Part shown: in pieces, positions 42,874 through 51,607 of the stretch
How positions within the stretch are numbered: the stretch's first letter is position 1
How the letters are laid out: every line of letters begins with the position of its first letter
Origin: Paludibacteraceae bacterium
Lineage (GTDB): Bacteria > Bacteroidota > Bacteroidia > Bacteroidales > Paludibacteraceae
Direction: 5' to 3'
Length of the DNA stretch: 59,916 bases
Assembly (NCBI GenBank): GCA_016292775.1
Contig: JAEDFN010000006.1
Span: forward strand, 1-59,916
Program-made: the position numbers and the translations under genes
The notes under the pieces: model-generated
Told to the model about the DNA's origin: nothing
What the model saw: only the letters and a program-made list of their open reading frames with translations
Database searches by the model: none

Positions 42874-44367
42874 CTATTCTACTTTAATGAGTTTCAGTTT
42901 CGGTTGTTCAAGGCGAATGCTAAGCCATTTTGTGACAGACTGAGAGAGAGAATCGTTGTACTCCGTTTTCCATGAAACATTGACAATCGGCAATGTATCA
43001 ACCTTATTCGTCTGCGAATTATATTTTACTGCGGTTGCAAACATAAGTTCGCTAATATCAGGATAAATGGTTTTTGCCTCGGAAACAATTTGTTTCACAG
43101 GGATATTGTTATTACCCTTAGCCAATTTATTCTCCAAAACCATTATTATGGAGTCACGTTCTTGTATTTGGCGCTCTTTAGTTTCTATAAAATCCTGAAG
43201 CATTGCCGCTTGAGTTTTTACATCAAGTTCTCCACCAAAGGCTTGTTTGATAACCAATTTAGTATCTTTCAATCCGAAATCTACTAAACGTTGTTGCAGA
43301 ACAGCCACTTGCTCATTAGTTAAAGACTTACCGACAAGGGAGAGTTGAATTTCGCTACCCTTTTTATTATATACTTTATTAGTATTAACGATATGTACAC
43401 CATCCATCACAACACTTTTAGAAATATCGTTAACATATTGAATTGCAGAACTATTAAAAGAAGCCTGTTTTATCACATTGATAGCGAGGTAGATACTTGG
43501 CACTAAAACGATAATCGAAAACACAAAAATATACCTTTTAACTTTTCTTTCTTTTACAGGATTAATAAATGTTTTCTTTGGGAATTTGAGGTATCGAACC
43601 ATCAAAAATGTAGCCAAAGCGATAAAGAAAGAGTTGATAAAAAAGAGGTAAAAAGCACCGAAGAAGTAGCGTAATTGACCTGTACCGATACCATATCCGG
43701 CAGTACAAAGAGGAGGCATCAAAGCAGTAGCAATAGCAACACCACTTACGATGGTAATTTTTTCTTGTTTACGAGATTGAGCGAGGATACCGGCAAGACC
43801 ACCGAAAAGTGCAATAAATACGTCGAAGATGGTAGGATTGGTACGAGCGAGCAATTCGGATTGTGCTTCGGAAAGTGGAGTTACCAAAAAGTACAAACTG
43901 GAAGCAAGTAGGGAAATTACTACCATAAGTAAGAGGTTTTTCAACGACTTACGAAGCAGAACAAGGTCGTAAATACCTACAGAAAGACCTATACCCATAA
44001 TAGGGCCCATAAGAGGGGAAACGAGCATTGCGCCAATGATTACGGCGGTGGAATTGACATTCAAACCAACGGAAGCGATAATAATGGCAAAAAACAGTAC
44101 CCAAACATTATCACCTTTAAATTCCACCCCTTTGCTAATATTATTAATCGTTGCAGCTATATCAGTATCTTCTGCTATATTAACCAGTTCTTTAATGCGT
44201 TTCCAAAGCTCTTTAAAGAATTCTTTAAAGCTTAATTTATGAGGTATTTCTTCACCGGATTCTGATGAGTTGTTTTCTATCTTATTTTCGATATTTTCGG
44301 TATTGTTACCATTTATATCCTTTTTATCATTATTTTCAGAGGGAATATTGTTTATTATATTTTCCAT
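42874..44367 (-). CDS. DUF389 (TIGR00341-type) membrane protein
   Basis: A 497-residue inner-membrane protein. The N-terminal 60 residues are Asn/Glu-rich and soluble. Residues about 85-310 contain six or more hydrophobic helices including NSTAVIIGAMLVSPLMGPIMGIGLSVG, the DUF389 signature, and ALMPPLCTAGYGIG. The C-terminal ~190 residues are soluble and partly coiled (IETKERQIQERDSII). DUF389 proteins are of unknown function. The gene is monocistronic on the minus strand and follows glsA by 27 bases. Confidence 0.85.
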   Translation of the reverse strand: MENIINNIPSENNDKKDINGNNTENIENKIENNSSESGEEIPHKLSFKEFFKELWKRIKELVNIAEDTDIAATINNISKGVEFKGDNVWVLFFAIIIASVGLNVNSTAVIIGAMLVSPLMGPIMGIGLSVGIYDLVLLRKSLKNLLLMVVISLLASSLYFLVTPLSEAQSELLARTNPTIFDVFIALFGGLAGILAQSRKQEKITIVSGVAIATALMPPLCTAGYGIGTGQLRYFFGAFYLFFINSFFIALATFLMVRYLKFPKKTFINPVKERKVKRYIFVFSIIVLVPSIYLAINVIKQASFNSSAIQYVNDISKSVVMDGVHIVNTNKVYNKKGSEIQLSLVGKSLTNEQVAVLQQRLVDFGLKDTKLVIKQAFGGELDVKTQAAMLQDFIETKERQIQERDSIIMVLENKLAKGNNNIPVKQIVSEAKTIYPDISELMFATAVKYNSQTNKVDTLPIVNVSWKTEYNDSLSQSVTKWLSIRLEQPKLKLIKVE

Positions 44368-44394
44368 AATATTAATAAAACCAATTAATAGAAA

Positions 44395-45438
44395 TTATTC
44401 TTCAAAATATGATAGAGTTTTAAGAATTTCATCAGCACTAAGGCGCATAGCATAAGGGGAAGCGAGGATATGATTAAGAGGGATAAGCGCGTATTTTCCA
44501 AAAACGCTGTTACCGGCTTTATCCAATTTCGGGCCATAAGTGCAAAACACGCCTCTACCCGGATCGATATCCATAATCAAGCCACCGACACCACTTTTAC
44601 AAGATAGGGCACGCACCCCTGCAGCAATAAGAGATATTTCACCTGTATGCTCGTAAAGTCCGTACGAATTCATGGCATTTACAGCCCTAACAACATTATT
44701 CTCATTTAACAGTTGCTTATCTCCACGTCTACCACCACGGGCGAGGACTACAGCAGCCGTAGCTAATTCCTTAGGGGTAACACCGATAGCGCAAGCTTTA
44801 GTATAATTTTCAAGAGCATATTCACCCTCCTTAATAGAATTAAATCGGCCGGTAGCAACGAGACGCATAGCGAGGGCACGATTATTAGCATTAGTAGCCA
44901 TTTCGCTTTGAAAAACATCGTCAATCACTTGCAAATCGGGATTTTCTGTAAGATTTCTCATAAAATCGAGAAAATTTTCGAATTTACTAATACATCCGGC
45001 AGAAGAGATTGCACCCGCGTTATTGAGAGGGTGACCCGGGCGATTTTTTTTGCTTTCAGGTTGAAGTACCGCATCGGAATTGAACTGCATAGCAGTAGGT
45101 TCGATATTAGAAATATCATTAGGATGCACCCCTTTTTCAAGAGCATAGATATATAAAAAAGGTTTGATAACTGATTGAATACTAACCTTGACATTCAAAC
45201 CATTACCGACACATATTTGATTACCGAGTAAATCCCCGACAACGATAGCTGATTTCGAAGGGTCGACATTAGCCAGTTGAGGAATATAGGAAGCCAACTC
45301 ACCAAAGCAGGCATAATCTTTTGCCCAATCATAGATATTTTGGACAATCATAGGCGTAATGCCCATATCTTCGAGAGAGAGAGTATGGGGAGTACGTTTT
45401 TGGTTATCAAGAATTCTTTGTAATATATTTGTTTGCAT
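44395..45438 (-). CDS. glsA: Glutaminase
   Basis: A 347-residue glutaminase of the serine beta-lactamase-like fold that converts glutamine to glutamate and ammonia. Evidence is VSIQSVIKPFLYIYALEKG (the S-x-x-K catalytic pair), HPLNNAGAISSAG, NANNRALAMRLVATG, AIGVTPKELATAAVVLARGG and KSGVGGLIMDIDPGRGVFCTYGPKLDKAGNSVFG. It is about 40 residues longer than the E. coli enzyme because of its N-terminal part. It lies 13 bases after prfA, on the same strand, so may be co-transcribed. Confidence 0.92.
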   Translation of the reverse strand: MQTNILQRILDNQKRTPHTLSLEDMGITPMIVQNIYDWAKDYACFGELASYIPQLANVDPSKSAIVVGDLLGNQICVGNGLNVKVSIQSVIKPFLYIYALEKGVHPNDISNIEPTAMQFNSDAVLQPESKKNRPGHPLNNAGAISSAGCISKFENFLDFMRNLTENPDLQVIDDVFQSEMATNANNRALAMRLVATGRFNSIKEGEYALENYTKACAIGVTPKELATAAVVLARGGRRGDKQLLNENNVVRAVNAMNSYGLYEHTGEISLIAAGVRALSCKSGVGGLIMDIDPGRGVFCTYGPKLDKAGNSVFGKYALIPLNHILASPYAMRLSADEILKTLSYFEE

Positions 45439-45451
45439 AACTATTATCGAT

Positions 45452-46537
45452 TTACATTTCGCTCTCTTTCATACGTTCGGCATTTTCAGCAACGATAAGT
45501 TGATCGATACATTGCTGAATATCTCCATCCATAAAAGCGGCAAGATTATAGATAGTATAATTGATACGATGGTCGGTAATACGGCCTTGAGGATAGTTAT
45601 AAGTACGTATTTTAGCGGATCTATCTCCGGTACTGACCATAGTTTTACGGCGCTGAGAAATAGCGGAATTATGCTCTTGAAGAGCCATATCATAGAGTTT
45701 ATTACGAAGCATTTGGAGTGCCATTTCACGGTTAGCCAACTGAGAGCGAGCCACTTGACATTGAATCATAATACCAGTAGGTTTATGAGTAAGTTGCACT
45801 TTAGTCTCCACTTTATTAACATTTTGACCGCCGGCACCGGAAGAACGAGCTGTTTGGTACTCCAAATCAGCAGGATTAATTTCCACATCCACCTCTTCGG
45901 CTTCAGGAAGAACGGCAACAGTAGCAGCAGAGGTATGAACGCGACCTTGAGTTTCGGTCACGGGAACACGTTGCACGCGATGAACACCTGACTCATATTT
46001 AAGGATACCATAAGTACCGCCATCACCGGTAACATTAAAGATAATCTCTTTATATCCGCCGGAAGTACCTTCGGTACAAGAAACCACTTCTGTTTTCCAT
46101 CCTTTTTGCTCACAATATTTGGTATACATTCTAAATAAGTCACCAGCAAAAATAGCAGCTTCATCGCCACCGGTACCACCACGGATCTCCATTGTACAGT
46201 TTTTAGAATCTTCCGGATCGGCAGGGATTAAGAGTATTTTAATTTCCTCTTCGAGAGGCGCCACTTTAGGTTCTAATTCATCAAGTTCTTCACGAGCCAT
46301 TTCTCGCAAATCGGCATCGCTGTTAGAGATAAGAATCTCCTTTGCTTCTTCAATATTTTTTAGGATAGTTTCGTACTCTTTTTTCTTAGAAAGAATCTTT
46401 TCGAGGTCGGAATACTCTTTATTAAGTTTCACAAAACGCTTCATATCTGCAATTACGGAAGGATCTGTAATAAGAGTAGAGACCTCTTCGAAACGAGCAG
46501 AAAGGCCATCGAGTCTGTTAATCAGTTGGTTATTCAT
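45452..46537 (-). CDS. prfA: Peptide chain release factor 1
   Basis: A 361-residue RF1 that recognises UAA and UAG stop codons. The codon-recognition tripeptide is PVT (192-194, in RVQRVPVTETQG) and the peptidyl hydrolysis motif is GGQ (236-238, in SSGAGGQNVNK). The start at 46537 is preferred to 46666, because the longer form would add a hydrophobic 43-residue extension and the promoter (46565-46595) lies inside it. Confidence 0.95.
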   Translation of the reverse strand: MNNQLINRLDGLSARFEEVSTLITDPSVIADMKRFVKLNKEYSDLEKILSKKKEYETILKNIEEAKEILISNSDADLREMAREELDELEPKVAPLEEEIKILLIPADPEDSKNCTMEIRGGTGGDEAAIFAGDLFRMYTKYCEQKGWKTEVVSCTEGTSGGYKEIIFNVTGDGGTYGILKYESGVHRVQRVPVTETQGRVHTSAATVAVLPEAEEVDVEINPADLEYQTARSSGAGGQNVNKVETKVQLTHKPTGIMIQCQVARSQLANREMALQMLRNKLYDMALQEHNSAISQRRKTMVSTGDRSAKIRTYNYPQGRITDHRINYTIYNLAAFMDGDIQQCIDQLIVAENAERMKESEM

Positions 46538-46564
46538 ATAAGCAATTATTCTTTTTACAAAATA

Positions 46565-46595
46565 CAAAGGTACAATTTTTCCTTTGAATAATAAA
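46565..46595 (-). promoter_or_regulatory. Predicted promoter of prfA-glsA
   Basis: The minus strand reads TACCTTTG (46565-46572), with TTTA (46592-46595) 19 bases upstream. The ATG lies 28 bases downstream. Confidence 0.6.
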
Positions 46596-46671
46596 ACGAG
46601 TAATACACAAATAGTTATAAAAAACAGATGATAATAGGGGATAAAAAAGGGTATAAAAAACAGCAAAATTT

Positions 46672-46708
46672 ATTGTTATATCAAAAAATTATCGTACCTT
46701 TGCACCGC
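46672..46708 (+). promoter_or_regulatory. Predicted promoter of tRNA-Ala
   Basis: ATTG (46672-46675), 19 bases, TACCTTTG (46695-46702), then GCACCGC at the start site. The segment 46692-46708 is identical to 37842-37858 upstream of tRNA-Ser. Confidence 0.7.
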
Positions 46709-46715
46709 AAAATGA

Positions 46716-46788
46716 GGGGTATTAGCTCATCTGGTAGAGCGCAACACTGGCAGTGTTGAGGTAAGCGGTTCGAGTCCGCTATGCTCCA
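46716..46788 (+). tRNA. tRNA-Ala(GGC)
   Basis: A 73-base tRNA. The acceptor stem GGGGTAT pairs with ATGCTCC (two G-T wobbles), the anticodon loop CTGGCAG gives GGC, and the T-arm is AGCGG-TTCGAGT-CCGCT. The 3' CCA is not encoded. Confidence 0.93.
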
Positions 46789-46807
46789 CAATAAAGAGTT
46801 CAAAATT

Positions 46808-46845
46808 AATGGTTAATTGAGAGAAATCTTAATTAACCATTTTTC
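46808..46845 (+). terminator. Terminator after tRNA-Ala
   Basis: 11-bp stem AATGGTTAATT with AATTAACCATT, 12-base loop, T-run. Confidence 0.75.
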
Positions 46846-46864
46846 TTTGCCATCAATCCTGAAA

Positions 46865-46907
46865 ACAAAAAAAAGGCTTTCTTGCTGAAATTCAGCTTGA
46901 AAGCCTT
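46865..46907 (-). terminator. Terminator after the TlpA-Omp28 operon
   Basis: AAGGCTTTC pairs with GAAAGCCTT, and an inner GCTGA/TCAGC stem extends it. The A-run on the plus strand (46866-46874) gives the T-run of the minus-strand transcript. Confidence 0.8.
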
Positions 46908-46929
46908 ATATTTTTGTGGTACCAATCAA

Positions 46930-47406
46930 TTAATTGATGCCCGGGAAATCAAAAATTACAGTAAAAGAAGTAGAATAATCACCATTAGATACAGTGAACA
47001 CCACTTCGCCTTTTGCAGGGGTTGATGGATCTACAGGACTAAGGTGATATTCAATTTTTTGAGAGAAACCGGAAGGAAGATTATCTACAGTCCACACTTG
47101 AGTTTCCTCGCCATTTCCCGGTAGACATTGAGATATACATAAATTTGATTCAAATTTAGTTAAATCATAATTTCTTTTTTCTGTAATATTTACTGAAAAA
47201 GAGTTATCTGATTCATTTTCTATAAAGAAATAGAAAGGCATTTCATAAGAAATTTCGTCAACTGAATTTACAGTAATTGTAGCTTTATCTTCGATAATAT
47301 CGCCTTCAAAATAAACATTAAAAGGCACCGGAGTTTCACCTCCACCGCAACTCACCAAAGTAAGTAACACGATAAGTGATAAAGAAAAGAATTTTACAAG
47401 TTTCAT
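46930..47406 (-). CDS. Hypothetical lipoprotein with Ig-like repeat character
   Basis: A 158-residue protein with a lipobox (LVSC, Cys20) and then a short Gly-rich spacer. The mature part is beta-rich and Ser/Thr-rich (e.g. KATITVNSVDEISYEMPFYF and KGEVVFTVSNGDYSTSFTV), consistent with one or two Ig-like sandwiches, but no named domain is recognised. It contains a CISQC motif around residue 90, close in spirit to the redox proteins of the same operon. Last gene of the TlpA-DUF6029-Omp28 run, 31 bases after Omp28. Confidence 0.65.
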   Translation of the reverse strand: MKLVKFFSLSLIVLLTLVSCGGGETPVPFNVYFEGDIIEDKATITVNSVDEISYEMPFYFFIENESDNSFSVNITEKRNYDLTKFESNLCISQCLPGNGEETQVWTVDNLPSGFSQKIEYHLSPVDPSTPAKGEVVFTVSNGDYSTSFTVIFDFPGIN

Positions 47407-47437
47407 ATTTTCAAAATATTAAAGTTAATAATTCATA

Positions 47438-48253
47438 TTAGTGAGAAGATTTTCCGAGAGCAATTTCCGCAGCTTGAAAAACCTCTTTAGTATCTGTATT
47501 AATCAACACTGCAACAACAGAGCAATTATCAGGAACATAAGCTTCATCAATAGAAAACGAATAAGTTTTTTGAACATAGTTAGTGATGACACCAAGTTCA
47601 TCGCCCCAAAGAGAGTTTAAACATTTACGAAAAACGTGGTTATGATGGTATTGACTATCGTAACCATCTTTTAGACGTTGTAAACCGATGATATCACTTT
47701 CGAGGAGCCATAATTGAAGTGAAGCTTTATCCGAAATATTTTCAAGAGGAGAGATATCTACTTGGATAGTAAACTCACGGTCGGCGCCTGAACCGGACAA
47801 ATTCAAAGAGAAAGCGGGTTCAATAGCTCTTTGAGCCATAACCTCAGCCGTCCATTTTTTATATACTTGTATATATTCACCATCGAATTTTGTACCATTT
47901 ATAACGCCAGCAGGGAGACCGGTAGATTGCGATCCGCCATAGAAAGTAAGGTAATCCATAGCCTCTTTTGAACGGAGGTCGAGGGCATCACCTTTCGGCT
48001 CGGTAAAACCGTGACCATCGGGATGCATACCAACAACGACAATATTTTCAGGACATATACTAATAATTTCATTAGCCACAGCGGCAGCATCAGGGCAGTT
48101 TACACAAGCCCAACCGGTAAATTCCGTTAAGAGTACTACGCGATTAGAAGGGGCGAGTTCGACTTCGATAAGACGTTCATCTTCATTGATTACTTCGCAT
48201 GAATACATAAGAGGAAGTATCAAGAGATACAGGAATATTTTTTTAAAATTCAT
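47438..48253 (-). CDS. Omp28-related outer-membrane lipoprotein
   Basis: A 271-residue protein with a lipobox (MYSC, Cys19). The family's core VVLLTEFTGWACVNCPDAAAVANE (about 39-62) is a thioredoxin-like strand and helix carrying C-x-x-C (Cys51/Cys54). GMHPDGHGFT is the next conserved region. Omp28-type proteins are surface-associated in Porphyromonas, where some take part in adhesion; the C-x-x-C suggests a disulfide role here. It follows the DUF6029 gene after 12 bases. Confidence 0.82.
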   Translation of the reverse strand: MNFKKIFLYLLILPLMYSCEVINEDERLIEVELAPSNRVVLLTEFTGWACVNCPDAAAVANEIISICPENIVVVGMHPDGHGFTEPKGDALDLRSKEAMDYLTFYGGSQSTGLPAGVINGTKFDGEYIQVYKKWTAEVMAQRAIEPAFSLNLSGSGADREFTIQVDISPLENISDKASLQLWLLESDIIGLQRLKDGYDSQYHHNHVFRKCLNSLWGDELGVITNYVQKTYSFSIDEAYVPDNCSVVAVLINTDTKEVFQAAEIALGKSSH

Positions 48254-48265
48254 TTTATATACTCA

Positions 48266-49951
48266 TTAAAAGTTAACATAATAAGACAGAGACAAGCCCT
48301 TAGAAGCAGGCACATAACGACATACACCACCGGAGCAGTTATAACCGGCGCGAGTACGTCCGTAACCCAATTGGATACGATGAGCCCCCCAGTTATAAGT
48401 AGCGGAAACCTTATAATAGTGTTGGTTCGTTTCTCCGATATTCCACAAGTCTGAAATTTCAATCATACATTGTTGGAAGAGAGACAATTCATAGAGAGCG
48501 AATACCCAAGAGCCCTTATCTTGACGAGTATGGAGATATTGAGCTTCGAAGCGCATACCCACTTCGTCGATAGGACGGTATTTAACATCTGCTACAATGA
48601 TATGGGATTTAACAATATCGCCATTATGACCATGACCCTCAACCACCTTTTGGTTGTATTGTTGATACATATACATTGCAGTCATCGACACTTGTTTAGT
48701 GAATTTCTTTTGGAATTCCAAGTGAGCATCGAGATAATATGTTTCATTTCCCATACCAAAGAAAGGGGAAGTATATCCATTAGTACCTTGAAGAGAACCA
48801 TTTACTTTTTCCACTTCCACGGTTTTGAGGCCACGGATATAAGTACCATTTAATTTAAAGCTGGTACCATATTTACCGCCCATAGGAGTTTTACGTTTAA
48901 ACGTATAACGAGCTTCGGCTTGGAAAGCCCATTCGCCTTGCATTTGGGTTGCGTAAGGATAGAAAGCGGCGAGAGTATAAGTATGGGTCATAGAGAAAGC
49001 CGGCAAATGGTTGATAAACCCTGCGGTTCCCGATCCGTTTCTATCGGAACGGAAGTTCATATTATCGGAGCGTTTAGCTTGTACGAGGAAGCTCATACCT
49101 TTTTGAGAATATGCGAGGGAAACAAGAGCGGTAGAACCCGGTTTATAGATATAACCATTATCATTACAAGGGTCATTAGCCTTATAAGCATATTCCACGA
49201 GAGCATTCCATCCGCCCTTTTGGAAACGAACGCGCACATCACCTGCGCCCACAAAAGTCGGTAAATTAAGACGATGCATCGGGTCCGGCTGGATTACCTC
49301 ATCAGGGTCGTATTTACTTACGTAAGAAGCACCGAAGAGCAATCTATAGTTACCCTCTTGCATTTTTTTACTCCACTCATCAATATTTAATTCGAGGTCG
49401 GCACCCATTACAGCACCTTGGCTATAATCGAATCCGAAATAGTTTTGAGCGTTATAATTAAAATACTTACGTTGCATACCGCCCAACATTTTAAAGTTTA
49501 TACCCTTATAAGGGCGGAGCACTATACGGGCGCCACGAAGGGAGTTATCAATACCGAGTGGGCGATCTTCATAAGCTCGGAATATTAAACCCGAACCGAA
49601 TTGGTCGTACACATTACCTACGGTCATTTCAAACCATTTATATTTACCGGTAACGAAAACATTAGGTAAACCACCACCTGCGAAAGCATCTTCGAAGCCC
49701 GGGAGGGGTTTATGAAGGAGTTCCAAACGGGCACCTGCAGTTACGTAAGTACTTGATAAAGACAAGTCTATATAAGTATTACTTAAGAAACTACCGGCAT
49801 AATTAGTAGCACCGATAACGCTGTCTACTTGAGGTACGAGCATATCTGTTTGTATGCTACCATGGAAAGAAACCCCCTTACCCTCTTCTTGGGCAAAAAT
49901 AGTCAAAGAAGAGAGAAGAGGTATAAAAAATAGGAGTAAAAAACGTTTCAT
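48266..49951 (-). CDS. DUF6029-family outer-membrane protein
   Basis: A 561-residue protein with a signal peptide (cleavage near TIFAQ) and a C-terminus ending in aromatic-Val-Asn-Phe, as in outer-membrane beta-barrels. Sequence alternates short strands and Gly/Asn turns; RAYEDRPLGIDNSLRGARI and AYKANDPCNDNGYIYKPG are conserved in DUF6029 proteins of Bacteroidota. The function is unknown. It is linked to a TlpA-like reductase upstream and Omp28 downstream, which suggests that it is a partner or substrate for oxidative folding. Confidence 0.75.
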   Translation of the reverse strand: MKRFLLLFFIPLLSSLTIFAQEEGKGVSFHGSIQTDMLVPQVDSVIGATNYAGSFLSNTYIDLSLSSTYVTAGARLELLHKPLPGFEDAFAGGGLPNVFVTGKYKWFEMTVGNVYDQFGSGLIFRAYEDRPLGIDNSLRGARIVLRPYKGINFKMLGGMQRKYFNYNAQNYFGFDYSQGAVMGADLELNIDEWSKKMQEGNYRLLFGASYVSKYDPDEVIQPDPMHRLNLPTFVGAGDVRVRFQKGGWNALVEYAYKANDPCNDNGYIYKPGSTALVSLAYSQKGMSFLVQAKRSDNMNFRSDRNGSGTAGFINHLPAFSMTHTYTLAAFYPYATQMQGEWAFQAEARYTFKRKTPMGGKYGTSFKLNGTYIRGLKTVEVEKVNGSLQGTNGYTSPFFGMGNETYYLDAHLEFQKKFTKQVSMTAMYMYQQYNQKVVEGHGHNGDIVKSHIIVADVKYRPIDEVGMRFEAQYLHTRQDKGSWVFALYELSLFQQCMIEISDLWNIGETNQHYYKVSATYNWGAHRIQLGYGRTRAGYNCSGGVCRYVPASKGLSLSYYVNF

Positions 49952-49976
49952 TTAAAGGAAAAGTTTGAAAGAAGTA

Positions 49977-50465
49977 TTATTTTTTCTTTAACAATTCGCG
50001 AACTTTTTCGATAAGATGTTTTTCTGATCCGACTGTATAACCGGAACGTTGGTCTACGATATTACCCTTACCATCGATAACAAACACAGTAGGAACAAGA
50101 GTAACATTCATAGCACGTTTAAAATCGCTATTAGGATCGAGTAGAACTTCAAATTCCCAACCCTTGCTATCAACTAGAGGTTTAACTTTATCTACATTTT
50201 GACCTTGGTCGATAGAAACTGTAATAACTTTTACGCCGGTTTCTTCTTCCCAATCTGCAATAACTTCATTGATAGCGTCGAGTTCTTGTTGGCAAGGTTT
50301 ACACCAAGTAGCGAAAAAACTAATGATAAAAGGTTTGCCATTATTATTTAATTTGGCAGTATTTACAGTTTTACCATCAATTGTTCTAAGTGAAACAGAT
50401 GGAAGTTGAGCGAAACTCAATAAAGAGATCAACGCCAACGATACGATTAAAAATATTCTCTTCAT
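49977..50465 (-). CDS. TlpA-like thioredoxin-family protein
   Basis: A 162-residue periplasmic thioredoxin-fold protein. A signal peptide (cleavage near LSFAQ) is followed by IISFFATWCKPCQQEL (Cys55-Lys-Pro-Cys58), the DQGQNVDKVKPLVDSKGWEF segment and VTLVPTVFVID (cis-Pro). It probably reduces or isomerises disulfides in envelope proteins. It starts the four-gene unit with DUF6029, Omp28 and a lipoprotein; a promoter (50500-50531) lies 35 bases upstream. Confidence 0.88.
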   Translation of the reverse strand: MKRIFLIVSLALISLLSFAQLPSVSLRTIDGKTVNTAKLNNNGKPFIISFFATWCKPCQQELDAINEVIADWEEETGVKVITVSIDQGQNVDKVKPLVDSKGWEFEVLLDPNSDFKRAMNVTLVPTVFVIDGKGNIVDQRSGYTVGSEKHLIEKVRELLKKK

Positions 50466-50499
50466 ATTATATAAGTATTAAGTTAAAGTATTCAAAGTG

Positions 50500-50531
50500 C
50501 AAATTTAATATATAATTTTTAGACCGACAAG
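50500..50531 (-). promoter_or_regulatory. Predicted promoter of the TlpA-DUF6029-Omp28 operon
   Basis: On the minus strand, TAAATTTG (50500-50507) with CTTG (50528-50531) 20 bases upstream. Confidence 0.55.
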
Positions 50532-50598
50532 GAATTCAATTAAATTCAGTTGATTTTAACATAAAATTATTACACATAAAGGTTTATTTAATTAAAAA

Positions 50599-51597
50599 TC
50601 AAACGATATTACGGCCTACAGCATTAGCAATTGGCAACAAAGAATTATACATATCTGTAAATTGATTACAATTCAGTTGTTGAGCGGCATCGCTAAGTGC
50701 GCATTTAGGGTTAGGGTGAGATTCGATAAGCAGTCCATCGACTCCCATAGCAACGCAAGCGCGGGCAAGATCCGGAACGCCATAATCATAGCCCATAGCA
50801 TGACTCGGGTCGAGGATAACAGGCAAGTTACAATGTTTTTTCAGCCAAGCAACGCCGCAAAGGTCGAGTGTAAAGCGAGTATACGTTTCGAAAGTGCGTA
50901 TACCTCTTTCGCACAATATAACATTGTCATTACCTTGAGACAAGATAAAATCGGCGCAATTGACAAATTCTTGTAGAGTAGTACCGAAACCGCGTTTAAG
51001 GATAACAATTTTATCTGATTGGCCACAAGCAGTAAGTAAGCTATGGTCGTACATACTTTTGGCTCCTATTTGAACGATATCGGCGTATTGAATTACGGCA
51101 TCGACATGGGTAGCATCGCGCACCTCGGTAGCAATTTTCACGCCATATTTTTTACGCATTTTATCGAGTAATTTTAGTCCGTCAATACCGAGACCTCGGA
51201 ATGTATAAGGGGATGTACGCGGTTTGAAGCATCCTGCTCGAAGTACTTTAACACCTAATTTAACGAGCATTTGGCAAATTGTATCGATTTGTTCTTCATC
51301 TTCGATAGAGCAAGGACCGGCAATCATCAAAGTATTTTTGCAATCGCCACCGATATAAGTATCGCCAATATTAATTTTTCGTACACCATTAAAATAATCT
51401 CTTGAAGAGAGTTGCATATCAGACTTCATAATCCACTCGTTAATAGCGAAAGGGGCAAGCACTTGAGGCAACTCTTTTACCGAAGAAGAGGTTACGAAAA
51501 CGTAATACTCCGGTTTTTTAATAACGATAGCCTTTGTTAGTTTGGCCAATTCGTTAACTATATCTTGAGATAAATTAGCAGGCAAATGAACTATCAT
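50599..51597 (-). CDS. aroF: 3-deoxy-7-phosphoheptulonate synthase (type I-beta, with N-terminal regulatory domain)
   Basis: A 332-residue DAHP synthase, the entry enzyme of aromatic amino-acid synthesis. The N-terminal ~75 residues form a ferredoxin-like domain that mediates feedback control in the Thermotoga enzyme. The catalytic barrel has AGPCSIEDEEQI, RAGCFKPRTSPYTFRGLG, ATEVRDATHVDAV, QIGAKSMYDHSLL, ILKRGFGTTLQE, and LPVILDPSHAMG (metal ligands). It lies on the same strand and 10 bases after the epimerase-CBS gene, so the two are probably co-transcribed. Confidence 0.92.
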   Translation of the reverse strand: MIVHLPANLSQDIVNELAKLTKAIVIKKPEYYVFVTSSSVKELPQVLAPFAINEWIMKSDMQLSSRDYFNGVRKINIGDTYIGGDCKNTLMIAGPCSIEDEEQIDTICQMLVKLGVKVLRAGCFKPRTSPYTFRGLGIDGLKLLDKMRKKYGVKIATEVRDATHVDAVIQYADIVQIGAKSMYDHSLLTACGQSDKIVILKRGFGTTLQEFVNCADFILSQGNDNVILCERGIRTFETYTRFTLDLCGVAWLKKHCNLPVILDPSHAMGYDYGVPDLARACVAMGVDGLLIESHPNPKCALSDAAQQLNCNQFTDMYNSLLPIANAVGRNIV

Positions 51598-51607
51598 AAT
51601 AAATCAA

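Noticed and set aside
46537..46666. N-terminal hydrophobic extension of PrfA
   Set aside because: The promoter for prfA lies inside it, and RF1 is cytosolic; the start at 46537 matches the family.
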